Shown piece after piece: positions 16,606-25,632 of a DNA stretch of 64,000 nucleotides. Source of the stretch: DASUFP01 sp036274495 (lineage in GTDB: Bacteria; Bacteroidota; Bacteroidia; AKYH767-A; OLB10); assembly GCA_036274495.1 (NCBI GenBank), contig DASUFP010000041.1, positions 16,484 to 80,483 of the forward strand, read 5' to 3'. Position numbers and translations under genes: made by a program. The notes beneath the pieces were generated by a model. That model did no database searches. It saw only the letters and a list, made by a program, of their open reading frames with translations, and was not told where the DNA came from. Numbering within the stretch: position 1 is the stretch's first letter; each line of letters opens with the position of its first letter.

Positions 16606-18735
16606 TTAATAGATCACGATTTTTTTAGTTACCGGGTATCCTCCGGCAGATACTCTGACTGAATAAATACCGGGAGCAAGTCCTGCAGGCAGTTCAAACT
16701 GATAATCTCCTGCTTCAAGATTGGCGGCCGCAATATTATTCACTGTTTTTCCAAGCATATCAATTACATCTACAGCAACATCCATTTTGCCGGTGATGGT
16801 AAATGATACTGTTGCCTGTGATGCGGCAGGATTGGGGTATACTTCCAAATCCAGTGACTGTTCCAGAACTTCATTCACCCCAACGGTTCCCGACAAGTTA
16901 ATGTCATCAATAAAGATGTTGTTTCCGGTGTTCTGTGTGTATTCGAATTTGAATCGCACATTAGGCTGATTCCAATAGGAACTGCTCGACAAGCTCACCG
17001 ATTCAGTTCTCCATTGATTTGCATTAGGGAAAAACGGGGAGCTGATTAATCCGGCAGTAGCCAGATTAGCGCCCGATTTGTTGTAGCGCTGTGCCCATAG
17101 TTGTCCGCAAGAAACAGATACAAACACCCTAAGATTATCAGTTGAGGTAGTGGCTCTTATTGCATCAGCAAGTTCAAAGGTCATGTTGGCGGCAGTTACC
17201 CAGGACAAATTGTAGGTTGGTGTTACAAACACGTCAACTGCTCCGTTAGGGTTGCCTGAATAGTTGTTGATATAAATTGAATTCGCCCCGGTTTTTGCAG
17301 CAAGGGTATTTTGTTCCCAGGTGTTTCCGTTGTCATTTGAAATAATCCAGTCGTTTCCGGGGAAACTTATGTTTTCAAAACTTTCATAATAGGGAACTCC
17401 GTTTACTCCAATAGCCGGCTCAACTATAATTATTCCATTGTGGGTAACGGAAGAACTGCCTGTGGCATTTGAAGTTGTAAGGGTAACATCGTATACACCT
17501 GCAGTGTTATATTGAATTGAAGGATTTTGAACCGAAGAAGTTGATGGCGTCCCGCCGGGGAAATCCCAGGTATAAGTATCAACAATTCCATTATAGGATC
17601 CATCGGTAAAGTTTATCGTAGTCCCTTCGCAGATATAGCGGACATTGTCAGGAAAGGCGGCAATGGGAGCACAAAGTGACGGAGGTGTGCCGTCGGTTCC
17701 GGTAGCAAACAAATTAGCGGGGGTCCACAGATTATTTCGTCCTGACGTTGAAGAACTGAGTGCAGCATTCATCCTGGCTGCCTGTCCAATAGAAAATTGA
17801 TTCTGGCAGTTCCCTTGCGTGTAGTCCATATAATTCGTGAACATCTCACCATCCGGTCCGTTGCTGCAGGATATCTTAGGCCAGTTAGGACAAGTTGAGA
17901 AATTCATATCGGCCTGATTGGGTGTATCAGCAACAAAGTCGCTTCCTGTACAGGCTCCGTTATCGTCGCCCCAGATATGACGGAGATTTAACCAGTGCCC
18001 AACTTCATGTGTAGCTGTTCTTCCTGCTCCGCCACTACTTGCGGCAGTACCGATTGATCCGGTGAAACTGTGAACCACCACTACGCCATCGGTATTTGCA
18101 GGGCCGCCGCCCGGAAATTGTGCAAATCCGATTACTGTTCCGGGCGTGCCGTTTACATTACGAATAGATTTTACTACCCAAATATTTAGGTACATGTTAC
18201 TTGGCCAGTAACTAACTGCTTTTACCTCATCACGGGCATTATTGGTTAAACTGCTGTAAACGCGAACCACCCCATCGGTACAATTGCCGTTAGGGTCTTT
18301 TGTTGCCAGACGAAATTCAATTTCGGAATCGCCGGATAATGACTGGAAAACGGATGGAGTGTTAACCGTATCGGCATTCTGCCTTCTGTAATCCTGATTC
18401 AATATATCAATCTGATCCTGAATCTGCGCCATTGAAATATTTTCAGCGCCTCCTTCGTGAATCACGTGGAATACAACGGGGATAATTCTTACCACTGATG
18501 CGCTTCGGTGATTCGCACCCGGCTGATGTGCGGCCATATATTGGGGCACGTACGCTTCAGTCTCTCTTTCGAGTTGTGCCTGAGCTTCGGCATATTCAGG
18601 ATGGGTAATTATTCTTTCACGATAAAGAATCTCTGTTAGACACTTATCATGCTGAGGTTCAGTTGTTTGTGCAAATGTTGCCAAGGGCAGAACTGCTGTA
18701 ATTAATGCACACAACCGAATAATAAGTTGTTTCAT
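16606..18735 (-). CDS. M43-type zinc metalloprotease with PKD and T9SS domains (paralogue)
   Basis: This is a 709-residue paralogue of the next gene downstream, with the same domain order: signal peptide ending near 'ATFAQ', pro-region with the same 'HPEYAEAQAQLERETEAYV' type helix, catalytic domain with HEVGHWLNLRH at 243-253 (zinc ligands H243, H247, H253; E244 catalytic) and 'NYMDY' at 301-305, PKD domain near 358-440, jelly-roll-like domain, and a T9SS sorting domain starting 'LEVYPNPAASQ'. Such proteases are exported through T9SS and digest external protein; cytophagalysin and ulilysin are relatives. It is first in an apparent operon driven by the promoter at 18876-18906. Confidence 0.9.
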   Translation of the reverse strand: MKQLIIRLCALITAVLPLATFAQTTEPQHDKCLTEILYRERIITHPEYAEAQAQLERETEAYVPQYMAAHQPGANHRSASVVRIIPVVFHVIHEGGAENISMAQIQDQIDILNQDYRRQNADTVNTPSVFQSLSGDSEIEFRLATKDPNGNCTDGVVRVYSSLTNNARDEVKAVSYWPSNMYLNIWVVKSIRNVNGTPGTVIGFAQFPGGGPANTDGVVVVHSFTGSIGTAASSGGAGRTATHEVGHWLNLRHIWGDDNGACTGSDFVADTPNQADMNFSTCPNWPKISCSNGPDGEMFTNYMDYTQGNCQNQFSIGQAARMNAALSSSTSGRNNLWTPANLFATGTDGTPPSLCAPIAAFPDNVRYICEGTTINFTDGSYNGIVDTYTWDFPGGTPSTSSVQNPSIQYNTAGVYDVTLTTSNATGSSSVTHNGIIIVEPAIGVNGVPYYESFENISFPGNDWIISNDNGNTWEQNTLAAKTGANSIYINNYSGNPNGAVDVFVTPTYNLSWVTAANMTFELADAIRATTSTDNLRVFVSVSCGQLWAQRYNKSGANLATAGLISSPFFPNANQWRTESVSLSSSSYWNQPNVRFKFEYTQNTGNNIFIDDINLSGTVGVNEVLEQSLDLEVYPNPAASQATVSFTITGKMDVAVDVIDMLGKTVNNIAAANLEAGDYQFELPAGLAPGIYSVRVSAGGYPVTKKIVIY

Positions 18736-18875
18736 TTATGATTTGGGTTTAAGAGTTTATTGAGTAACAATTGGCAGAAGTGGAAGTTGTTCAGACAAAA
18801 ACGGGATGCCTGATATAAGATCAAACATCCTGGCTTTCATCACTTTGTAGTTTTAAGTACCCCCCAACTGCACCC

Positions 18876-18906
18876 CAAATTTAGTGTTAAAAGTTGCCAT
18901 TTCAAA
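18876..18906 (-). promoter_or_regulatory. Promoter of the metalloprotease operon
   Basis: On the minus strand TTTG (18903-18906), a 19-base spacer, and TAAATTTG (18876-18883) match the Bacteroidota -33/-7 promoter exactly. The predicted start lies near 18869, giving a leader of about 130 bases for the gene at 18735. No riboswitch-like structure was recognised in the leader. Confidence 0.65.
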
Positions 18907-18976
18907 GATGGTTTGTCACAATCGGGTAAATCCATTAAGGCGTCTGGATAGGAGCACCTATATGGGATAGAAATAA

Positions 18977-19008
18977 TTTTGATTCTGAGCATCTTGCATA
19001 TATATTTG
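18977..19008 (+). promoter_or_regulatory. Promoter of the NSS transporter gene
   Basis: TTTTG at 18977-18981, a 19-base spacer and TATATTTG at 19001-19008 match the Bacteroidota consensus exactly, 20 bases before the ATG at 19029. Confidence 0.72.
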
Positions 19009-19028
19009 ACCAAAATTGTAATAATCTT

Positions 19029-20681
19029 ATGTCACAAAAAGAATCCTGGGGGTCACGGGTAGGGCTGGTGCTGGCTATGGCGGGTAATGCTGTAGGGCTT
19101 GGAAACTTCCTCCGATTTCCTGTTCAGGCTGTTCAAAACGGGGGTGGTGCCTTTATTATCCCCTATTTGATTTGTTTTCTTTTAATGGGTATTCCACTGC
19201 TTTGGATTGAGTGGTCGTCGGGAAGACTTGGCGGCAAAAAAGGAAGTCATTCCACTCCTTTCATTTTGCAAAGTATGGATAAGCGCAGTTTGTGGAAATA
19301 TATCGGCGTGTTTGGCATCTTCACCAACATAGCAGTTGCGGCTTACTATTGTTACATTGAAAGCTGGACGATGTCATATGTGTATCATTCGATTGCAGGG
19401 ACATTTGACAACATGACGCAGGGACAGGTAGCAGCCTTTTTTGGTACTTATGTTGATATTGCGCACAGCACAACCGGCATTCCTTATGAAGCTGTACTTT
19501 TTTATGTTGTATGTCTCGTGCTGAACACGTATATCCTCTCCCGCGGATTAAAGGGGGTGGAAAAAGTTGCCAAAATTGGTATGCCGCTTTTGATTTTGTT
19601 TGGCGTATTTCTCGCTTTTAAAGGATTAACACTGGGAACATCCGGTGCAACCCCCGAACATCCGACTGCAAGTGCCTGGGAGGGTTTAAATTTTTTATGG
19701 ACCCCGCAATACGATTCTCTTTATAATCCTAAAGTATGGCTCGCTGCTGCGGGTCAGATTTTCTTTACACTTTCTGTAGGAATGGGATCTATTCAGTGTT
19801 ATGCTGCCTATTTACGTTCCAAAGATGATATTGCCCTGAATGCCGTTTCAGCCGGATTCATGAATGAATTTGTTGAAGTGGTGCTCGGCAGTTTAATTGT
19901 TATTCCGATTGCAGCAGGCTATCTTGGTGTTGACTGGTTAAAGGAAAATGCAGGTTTTGGAATGGCGTTTCAAACCATGCCCTATTTATTTGAACAATGG
20001 GGTCCTCTTCTTTCAATGATTGCCGGTGTAATGTGGTTTGGACTTTTGTTCTTTGCAGGAATTACCTCTTCGCTTGCTATGGGAACACCCTGGATGGGAT
20101 TCATGCGTGATGAATTTGGATGGCAGCAAAAAAAGGGCGCTTTTACTTTCGGATTGATTACGCTTGCAATGGGAATTCCTACGGTGCTGTTTTTTCAGCA
20201 GGGTGTATTTAACGAATATGATTACTGGGCAGGAACTGTTTCACTGGTAGTATTCGCATTGTTTGAAACGGTACTGTTTGCTTGGGTATTTGGTATGGAT
20301 AAGGGGTGGAAAGAAATAAATCAGGGAGGTGATATCCGGGTTCCGGGCATCTACCGGTATATTATCAAATGGGTGACGCCATTATTGTTGTTATTTGTTT
20401 TTATAGGATCGCTGATAACTCCAAAAAACAATGACTGGGTAGGGGCCTTTTCCAACGGATGGGCGCTTGACAACTCTTCCATCATTAAACAAATCAGCAA
20501 CAGCGGACTGAAAGAACAAATTGCTGCCGCTACAGATCCTGCAGTAATTTATTCACTGCAAGAAAACTTGTTTTATGCAAATGTGGCACGTGTACTTTTA
20601 TTATGTCTATTTATCTTTATTTCTGTACTTGTTTATAAAGCGCATATAAATCGTAAAAAACACGGGAGGGTAATAGCATGA
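19029..20681 (+). CDS. Sodium-dependent neurotransmitter/amino acid symporter (NSS/SLC6 family)
   Basis: A 550-residue inner-membrane transporter with 12 predicted membrane segments. The first segment carries the hallmark unwound region G19-NAVGLGNFLRFP (residues 19-31), which in LeuT binds Na+ and substrate. The conserved loop 'GGGAFIIPYLICFLLMGIPLLWIEWSSGRLGG' follows, and 'FFTLSVGMGSIQCYAAYL' forms segment 6. Bacterial relatives import amino acids such as alanine, methionine or tryptophan by sodium symport; the substrate here is unknown. The stop codon overlaps the start of a small membrane protein gene (ATGA overlap), the arrangement of MetP-MetS type systems. It has its own strong promoter at 18977-19008. 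Confidence 0.93.
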   Translation: MSQKESWGSRVGLVLAMAGNAVGLGNFLRFPVQAVQNGGGAFIIPYLICFLLMGIPLLWIEWSSGRLGGKKGSHSTPFILQSMDKRSLWKYIGVFGIFTNIAVAAYYCYIESWTMSYVYHSIAGTFDNMTQGQVAAFFGTYVDIAHSTTGIPYEAVLFYVVCLVLNTYILSRGLKGVEKVAKIGMPLLILFGVFLAFKGLTLGTSGATPEHPTASAWEGLNFLWTPQYDSLYNPKVWLAAAGQIFFTLSVGMGSIQCYAAYLRSKDDIALNAVSAGFMNEFVEVVLGSLIVIPIAAGYLGVDWLKENAGFGMAFQTMPYLFEQWGPLLSMIAGVMWFGLLFFAGITSSLAMGTPWMGFMRDEFGWQQKKGAFTFGLITLAMGIPTVLFFQQGVFNEYDYWAGTVSLVVFALFETVLFAWVFGMDKGWKEINQGGDIRVPGIYRYIIKWVTPLLLLFVFIGSLITPKNNDWVGAFSNGWALDNSSIIKQISNSGLKEQIAAATDPAVIYSLQENLFYANVARVLLLCLFIFISVLVYKAHINRKKHGRVIA

Positions 20682-20821
20682 ACGCATCAGCATTAATACT
20701 TATGATAACTGTTATGGTGATTGTATCCTCCATTACAGCATATTTTTTCTATAAAGTTTTAGTTACGCCTTCCAAACCCGAACCTGATTCCTATTCCGAC
20801 AACGATGACGAACCAAGGTAG
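20678..20821 (+). CDS. MetS-like small subunit of the NSS transporter
   Basis: A 47-residue protein that overlaps the transporter stop codon by four bases (ATGA). It opens MNASALILMITVMVIVSSIT, has one membrane segment (about residues 5-25), then 'YFFYKVLVT' and an acidic tail rich in Pro, Asp and Glu ending DDEPR. A GGGAGGG stretch ten bases before the ATG could serve as ribosome binding site, unusual for a Bacteroidota gene. In Corynebacterium the NSS transporter MetP needs the small one-helix subunit MetS, and similar tiny ORFs follow other bacterial NSS genes. Size, topology, acidic tail and translational coupling all fit this family. Homology to MetS is inferred from architecture, not alignment. 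Confidence 0.82.
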   Translation: MNASALILMITVMVIVSSITAYFFYKVLVTPSKPEPDSYSDNDDEPR

Positions 20822-20851
20822 TTCCGATTTGTTTTTCTGAATACTTCAAAT

Positions 20852-20884
20852 AAAAAAACAGGCCCTGGAGCCTGTTTTTTTTAT
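20852..20884. terminator. Bidirectional intrinsic terminator
   Basis: ACAGGC (20858-20863) and GCCTGT (20870-20875) form a stem around a six-base loop, with an A-run before and a T-run after it, so it can end transcription from both sides. It lies between the convergent MetS-like gene and the PNGase-like gene. Confidence 0.85.
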
Positions 20885-20926
20885 TCAGATCAGCAATGGC
20901 CAACCGTTGAATAGTCGCATTGTTTT

Positions 20927-23900
20927 TTATCTGGTAATTACCACTTTCCGTACCTCGCGGTTGGTGCCGCTCTCAGCAATCACATAATAAATACCGCTTT
21001 CTACGGAAGAGACATCCAGTTCAAATTTTTCTACCGGTTGGGTAGCCGTTACTGTTTCGGAAAGTATCTGACTTCCCAAAACATTCATTAACCGAATTTT
21101 CAGTTTACTATTGAGGGGCATTGAAAATTCTGTATTCAAAATGTCGGAGGCCGGATTAGGGAATACCCGGAAAGATTGAATAGGTGCATTCACCTCAGGA
21201 ACCGGTAATACATAACCTACGGTAAACTGCTGATAGATGTTGTCGCCGAAATCCGAATTAAATGTCATTTCAACAACTCCTGAATTTGCATTCCGGATAC
21301 GGAAATAGCCGCTGCCCTGTGAGGAGTTAGCCCACCAGGTAAGTCCGTCATCACCCGCATCGTTCAATGAAACAATGTAACAATCGTTCAGCAAGTTAAC
21401 GGTATCTCTGTATACCGTATTAGCCGATAAACTGCTGCGTGTAATAATTGTTCCTCCCTGCGCGTCTTTAAGGGTATAGGAATTTTGCGCGGGCAGGTTA
21501 TTGGTTTTTAATTCAAACACCAGGTAATTTGATAATTGTGCCGGAGTATTAAATGCGGAAGTTAACGTGTCGTTATAGGCATACTGATCGGTGCCGCCGT
21601 TCGGATTACTGACATAAGCGACAAATTCGTTTACCGAAGAGGAGAGCCATGCGGGCTGAGGAAGCGCCACTTCAATGGATTGCAGAAATGCCAGGTTGCC
21701 TGACCAGTTGTACGTAGACATTGTTCCGCCTTTTCTTCCGTAGGTAATTGTTAACGAAGTAAGGTTTGTTGAGCCGGTGTTTTTGATCGCAATAACAGGT
21801 TCGTTACACAATGGATTCAACCGTTCAAATTCAACTCTTTTTGATGGTGTTTTGATATAATCGACTGCGGCATCCAGGGTGAAATTAGGAGGACCATAAC
21901 TTACAAGTTGATTATTGATTCGGTAATTTGAAGCTCCGGGATTGCTGATAACCGGCAAGGAGTAATCCAGATTTATGGTTTGTCCGGGAGTAACGTTCGG
22001 TGTAATTTCAAACTCTTTTAAATCAACAGCCGCCCCCGGGCACCACCCGGCCCTGTCATATACCCAGGTACCGCCCTGAGGATAGATCGGATTCGTTGCA
22101 CATTCTTTCCAAACCGAACGTGAGAAGTTTATCGTGTTATTGAGTTTTATAATATGTGTACGCGGTGTAAACTCACCTTGCTGACCGTGACCGCTGATAG
22201 CGGATCTGATTTTAAACTGGGATGCATTCGCATCAAGTACAATGTCTCTGGGTTCAAAATATTTATCGCTGAGAATATCATTGTACGATGGGGAAACCCA
22301 TGATCCGCTGGGCCAAATTTCTGAAACGGATTTAATATCCCGCGGAGGTGTGCCTTCGTAAAAAACAAATTTAATATCGATATCCTCCTGGTTGATTCCA
22401 TCGCGCATTTCCAAATGCCTCATTCCTTTTAACACGGGAGCAAAATCGGTGACATCAAATGCCCATGTTTTACCATTTAATCCATCCAGATTCAGGTTTA
22501 TTCCATAAGGCGTAATAAAGTTGATTAGCTCCATGTACATTGGCCGTACATTATAATAGGTAAGTGGAGTTACATTAACCGTATTTTGAGCAGGGGCAGC
22601 AATGGAATCTATTACGATTCCATTTTCATCAAATATATAAGAGTACCCTGCAGGCCATACAAACAGGGTGTCAATTGCCTGCAATGAATGTCCGGAAGCA
22701 TCCACTGCAAATGACTGGACAGAGACCGCCGGAATTGCAACTGAATCGAGCACCTGGGTAACAAGAATATTTTTCACATAATTACCACTCACAAAAGTGG
22801 TATTCGGGCGGATGGCCGATTCGGCAAAATTCCTGAAAAGAGTGGTGCCGTTATGACTGTACCGGGTTGGATTAATAAGCTCGCCGTTGTATCCATTTAA
22901 AGATGCATCCACAGCGGTGGTACCGGTGGGTTCATTGAACTGGTGGTATAATTTCAGAAAAGCGTAGTCGGGATTTGAGGGAGTAATATCGCCCGCCATC
23001 AGCAGCTGGATCGCTGACTGAGAAAGTTCTTTGTTCCAGATACTCAGTTCATCAAATTTGCCATAATAGCCCGCACCTGAACCAATGCCATTGCCTACAA
23101 CAAACTGTTGTATATCTATTGGCTTGGTTTTGCCTGTTCCGCTATGCCAGAGATTTCCATTCAGATAAATTTTCATGTCGCCGGTGGTAGCATTTTTTGT
23201 GAACGTCCAAAAATTCCACTGCCCGGCTATTTCAGATGCTGTGGCTAGTTTATTGATCCGGTCGTAACCGGTTCCATCGTTACCACAATCCCAGTAAATG
23301 TTACTGTCATTCCAGGGAAGGTGCATATTCACCTGGCGTTTTCCTGAAGCATCATACGCTTCCATGATGGAGGTTTTTGCAGGAAGGTTCGCAGGATCAC
23401 CATAGACCCAAAATGCAATGGTGATTTCATTGGTGACAGTACTGTTGAACCCTGTATTCAACTTTAAAATAGAGGTGTTGTTATTAAATGCAATATAACG
23501 ATCGGCACCGGCGGATGTAATTGCCGATGTAAATCCGGTAACATCACCTGCTACCGTATTATCGGTTCCGGGAGCGGTATTGCTGTATGAAAACTCAACA
23601 ATAATATTTGATACGCCGTCCCACCAGAATGGGGTATGAAAATTAAAGGATTGCACTCCTGTTCCGGGAAGAGTTGTGTTTAGAAAATAGGTTTCGGTAA
23701 ATCCGGTTAGTTCCGGAGCTGCTCCGTTGAGAGCTGTTTGAGTGGTATTCTTAAAACGAATACGCAGGTTATTTAAAGAACTTCCCAACGATTGCAAGTC
23801 GAGACGAATACCTGTTATAGAGTCAGCAGTAAACCCGGCAGATGTGAGCTCACCGGCAGTCCACAAAAACTGCGTCCGGCTTACGGGGGCGGAAGCACCT

Positions 23901-24385
23901 AATGGAAATGTAAGAGATGCAGAACCGGCTCCGACTACTGCGGTTGTTTCATTCAATGTGTTTGTATATGTTATTTGTTGTTGATTGTATTGCGTGTAAG
24001 CATACAATGGCTGAATGGTATAATTAAATACCGTATCGGTAACACCGCTGATCAGATAGGAACTTGCAGTGGTCCGCAACGAATCGGTTTGAGAAGAGTC
24101 AACAACAAATGTGTAACAATTGTAATCCCACTCGCCACATCCGAGATTGGTATTGGAAGATGTGCTCACAAGCCCGTCTTTGCAACGCATACTGTACAGC
24201 ATGATAATTTTTTCGTAATGAATGGCCGTATCAGAAGGAAATAAAAATTCCCCTGCACGCATGGTGGTATCATAATAAAAAGTCTGCACAACAGTGGTGT
24301 CGCCGGGACCGGCAACAACTTTGTTATTTAGACCAACGAGGGCTACTAAGAATAAAAAACAGGTTGCGTAAAACAGTCTTTTCAT
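20927..24385 (-). CDS. PNGase F-like secreted protein with inserted LamG domain and T9SS domain
   Basis: A 1152-residue secreted protein. After a signal peptide (to about residue 25) comes an N-terminal domain with 'GCGEWDYNCY' at 82-91, resembling the EWD segment of peptide-N-glycosidase F that carries its catalytic Asp (here D87). A LamG/concanavalin-like domain lies at about 295-460 ('ITIAFWVYGD', 'NFWTFTKNATTGDMKIYLNG', 'GKFDELSIWNKELS'). A second PNGase-like part spans about 600-800, with 'SGHG' at 731-734 and 'GGTWVYDRAGWCPG' at 771-784. A further beta-rich region leads to a T9SS domain ('FRVFPNPASD' to the end). PNGase F releases N-glycans from glycoproteins; whether this protein is active is unknown. 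Confidence 0.82.
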   Translation of the reverse strand: MKRLFYATCFLFLVALVGLNNKVVAGPGDTTVVQTFYYDTTMRAGEFLFPSDTAIHYEKIIMLYSMRCKDGLVSTSSNTNLGCGEWDYNCYTFVVDSSQTDSLRTTASSYLISGVTDTVFNYTIQPLYAYTQYNQQQITYTNTLNETTAVVGAGSASLTFPLGASAPVSRTQFLWTAGELTSAGFTADSITGIRLDLQSLGSSLNNLRIRFKNTTQTALNGAAPELTGFTETYFLNTTLPGTGVQSFNFHTPFWWDGVSNIIVEFSYSNTAPGTDNTVAGDVTGFTSAITSAGADRYIAFNNNTSILKLNTGFNSTVTNEITIAFWVYGDPANLPAKTSIMEAYDASGKRQVNMHLPWNDSNIYWDCGNDGTGYDRINKLATASEIAGQWNFWTFTKNATTGDMKIYLNGNLWHSGTGKTKPIDIQQFVVGNGIGSGAGYYGKFDELSIWNKELSQSAIQLLMAGDITPSNPDYAFLKLYHQFNEPTGTTAVDASLNGYNGELINPTRYSHNGTTLFRNFAESAIRPNTTFVSGNYVKNILVTQVLDSVAIPAVSVQSFAVDASGHSLQAIDTLFVWPAGYSYIFDENGIVIDSIAAPAQNTVNVTPLTYYNVRPMYMELINFITPYGINLNLDGLNGKTWAFDVTDFAPVLKGMRHLEMRDGINQEDIDIKFVFYEGTPPRDIKSVSEIWPSGSWVSPSYNDILSDKYFEPRDIVLDANASQFKIRSAISGHGQQGEFTPRTHIIKLNNTINFSRSVWKECATNPIYPQGGTWVYDRAGWCPGAAVDLKEFEITPNVTPGQTINLDYSLPVISNPGASNYRINNQLVSYGPPNFTLDAAVDYIKTPSKRVEFERLNPLCNEPVIAIKNTGSTNLTSLTITYGRKGGTMSTYNWSGNLAFLQSIEVALPQPAWLSSSVNEFVAYVSNPNGGTDQYAYNDTLTSAFNTPAQLSNYLVFELKTNNLPAQNSYTLKDAQGGTIITRSSLSANTVYRDTVNLLNDCYIVSLNDAGDDGLTWWANSSQGSGYFRIRNANSGVVEMTFNSDFGDNIYQQFTVGYVLPVPEVNAPIQSFRVFPNPASDILNTEFSMPLNSKLKIRLMNVLGSQILSETVTATQPVEKFELDVSSVESGIYYVIAESGTNREVRKVVITR

Positions 24386-24450
24386 GATAAAATTAATTAA
24401 GAGGTGGAGTCGTCAGAAATAACCCGTGGAAGGAAGCTCTGACGGGGCAT

Positions 24451-24458
24451 CAAAGGTA
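24451..24458 (-). promoter_or_regulatory. -7 promoter element of the PNGase-like gene
   Basis: TACCTTTG on the minus strand, exact consensus, 66 bases before the start at 24385. The -33 region has no clear TTG. Confidence 0.5.
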
Positions 24459-24563
24459 GGAAATACTTGCTGATACTGAATGGATAAGATACCGTTAGTA
24501 AGGCAACTGACCTCCGGCATACAAAGCATTCAAAAACGGATAAAGCAGGCAGGCAGCTTCCGG

Positions 24564-25247
24564 CTATACGTTGATTTGTATAAACCTCTCAATATCACGA
24601 CTTAAACCAAAAACGATAATGGTGTCGGTTTCTTCCAGAACCGTTTCGGGTCCGGGCACACCCAAAATGTGTGTCTCTTTACCATCGGTATGAGCTGTTT
24701 CCCGTTTAATAGTAATAAGGTTCAGGTTGTATTTGCTTCTCAGACTGATATCGCCCAGACTTCTGTTGACCATGGTTCTGGGAGTTTTAACTTCTACAAT
24801 CTGGTAGTCATCGGGTAACGACAACGAGGTGATAATTGTCGGGTTTAACAGTCGCTCGGCTACCGCAAGTCCAACGTCATTTTCGGGAGACAATATTTCC
24901 TGAACTCCTATTTTCTCAAGGATCATAAATTGGCTTTTCCCGTTTGCGCGCGCCATTATACGCTTGACTTTCAGCTCCATAAGCTGTACTACACAAAGCA
25001 TAAGGGCTTCAAAATCATCGCCAATGGCCACCACCACAGCATCCAGATCCTGGACATTTTGCATGCGCAAGGCTTTCATATCGGTGGCATCCATACAAAC
25101 GGCATAGGCTACATCATCTTTGATGGACTCGATATGCTCCTCATCGCTATCAATGGCCAAAACTTCGGCGCCACGTTGAGAGAGGGTGCGGGCAATTGCG
25201 TTTCCAAACTGACCAAGGCCAATAACTGCGAATCGTGAAGAGGGCAT
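24564..25247 (-). CDS. KtrA/TrkA-type K+ channel regulatory protein (RCK)
   Basis: A 227-residue cytoplasmic protein of the KtrA type. The RCK_N Rossmann domain starts at once with GLGQFG (residues 10-15) and D34 in 'AIDSDEEH'; the RCK_C domain (about 140-225) contains 'PDDYQIVEVKTPRTMVNRSLGDISLRSKYNLNLITIKR'. Such proteins form a ring under the KtrB/TrkH membrane subunit, bind ATP/ADP or NAD(H) and gate K+ uptake. No ktrB/trkH gene lies on either side: downstream is the PNGase-like gene and upstream a fatty acid hydroxylase. The partner must be encoded elsewhere. Confidence 0.9.
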   Translation of the reverse strand: MPSSRFAVIGLGQFGNAIARTLSQRGAEVLAIDSDEEHIESIKDDVAYAVCMDATDMKALRMQNVQDLDAVVVAIGDDFEALMLCVVQLMELKVKRIMARANGKSQFMILEKIGVQEILSPENDVGLAVAERLLNPTIITSLSLPDDYQIVEVKTPRTMVNRSLGDISLRSKYNLNLITIKRETAHTDGKETHILGVPGPETVLEETDTIIVFGLSRDIERFIQINV

Positions 25248-25632
25248 TTTAGTGCTTTTGAACGGGCCAAAGGTAGCGGATTCGGCCGAATTATAAATTG
25301 AATACGATTTTGTTTAGTGAGTTTGACAGCATACGTGACATTCCCGAATACACATTCGTATAAAAAGTTTAAATTTTTTCTGCAGCGATTCAGGAACGCA
25401 TTCCGGTGTATTTGCAAAAAATACTTATTTGAAACCCGTCATGTTATTTAATGCGTCTATTTATTAAAACTTCAACCCATCTGAAAAGTGATACTGATTC
25501 TCGCAAAAAAGTCGGGAAATCATGCAGAAATCAATTATGAATTTCTCAGGGGAGTCAGCACTTTTGATGTGAAACAAAGACTAATCCATACTTCTGTTCG
25601 ATGTTTATCCACAAGTATTAAAACAAAAAGTC
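25248..25632. other. Divergent intergenic region, 385 bases
   Basis: This region separates the KtrA-like gene from the fatty acid hydroxylase gene. It holds the KtrA -7 element at 25268-25275 and, for the other direction, a weak promoter candidate: TTTTG at 25562-25566 and TACTTCTG at 25589-25596 with a 22-base spacer. I see no convincing ORF, tRNA or riboswitch in the rest, which is AT-rich. Confidence 0.5.
25268..25275 (-). promoter_or_regulatory. -7 promoter element of the KtrA-like gene
   Basis: TACCTTTG on the minus strand, exact consensus, 20 bases before the start at 25247, with a TTT about 19 bases further upstream. Confidence 0.55.
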
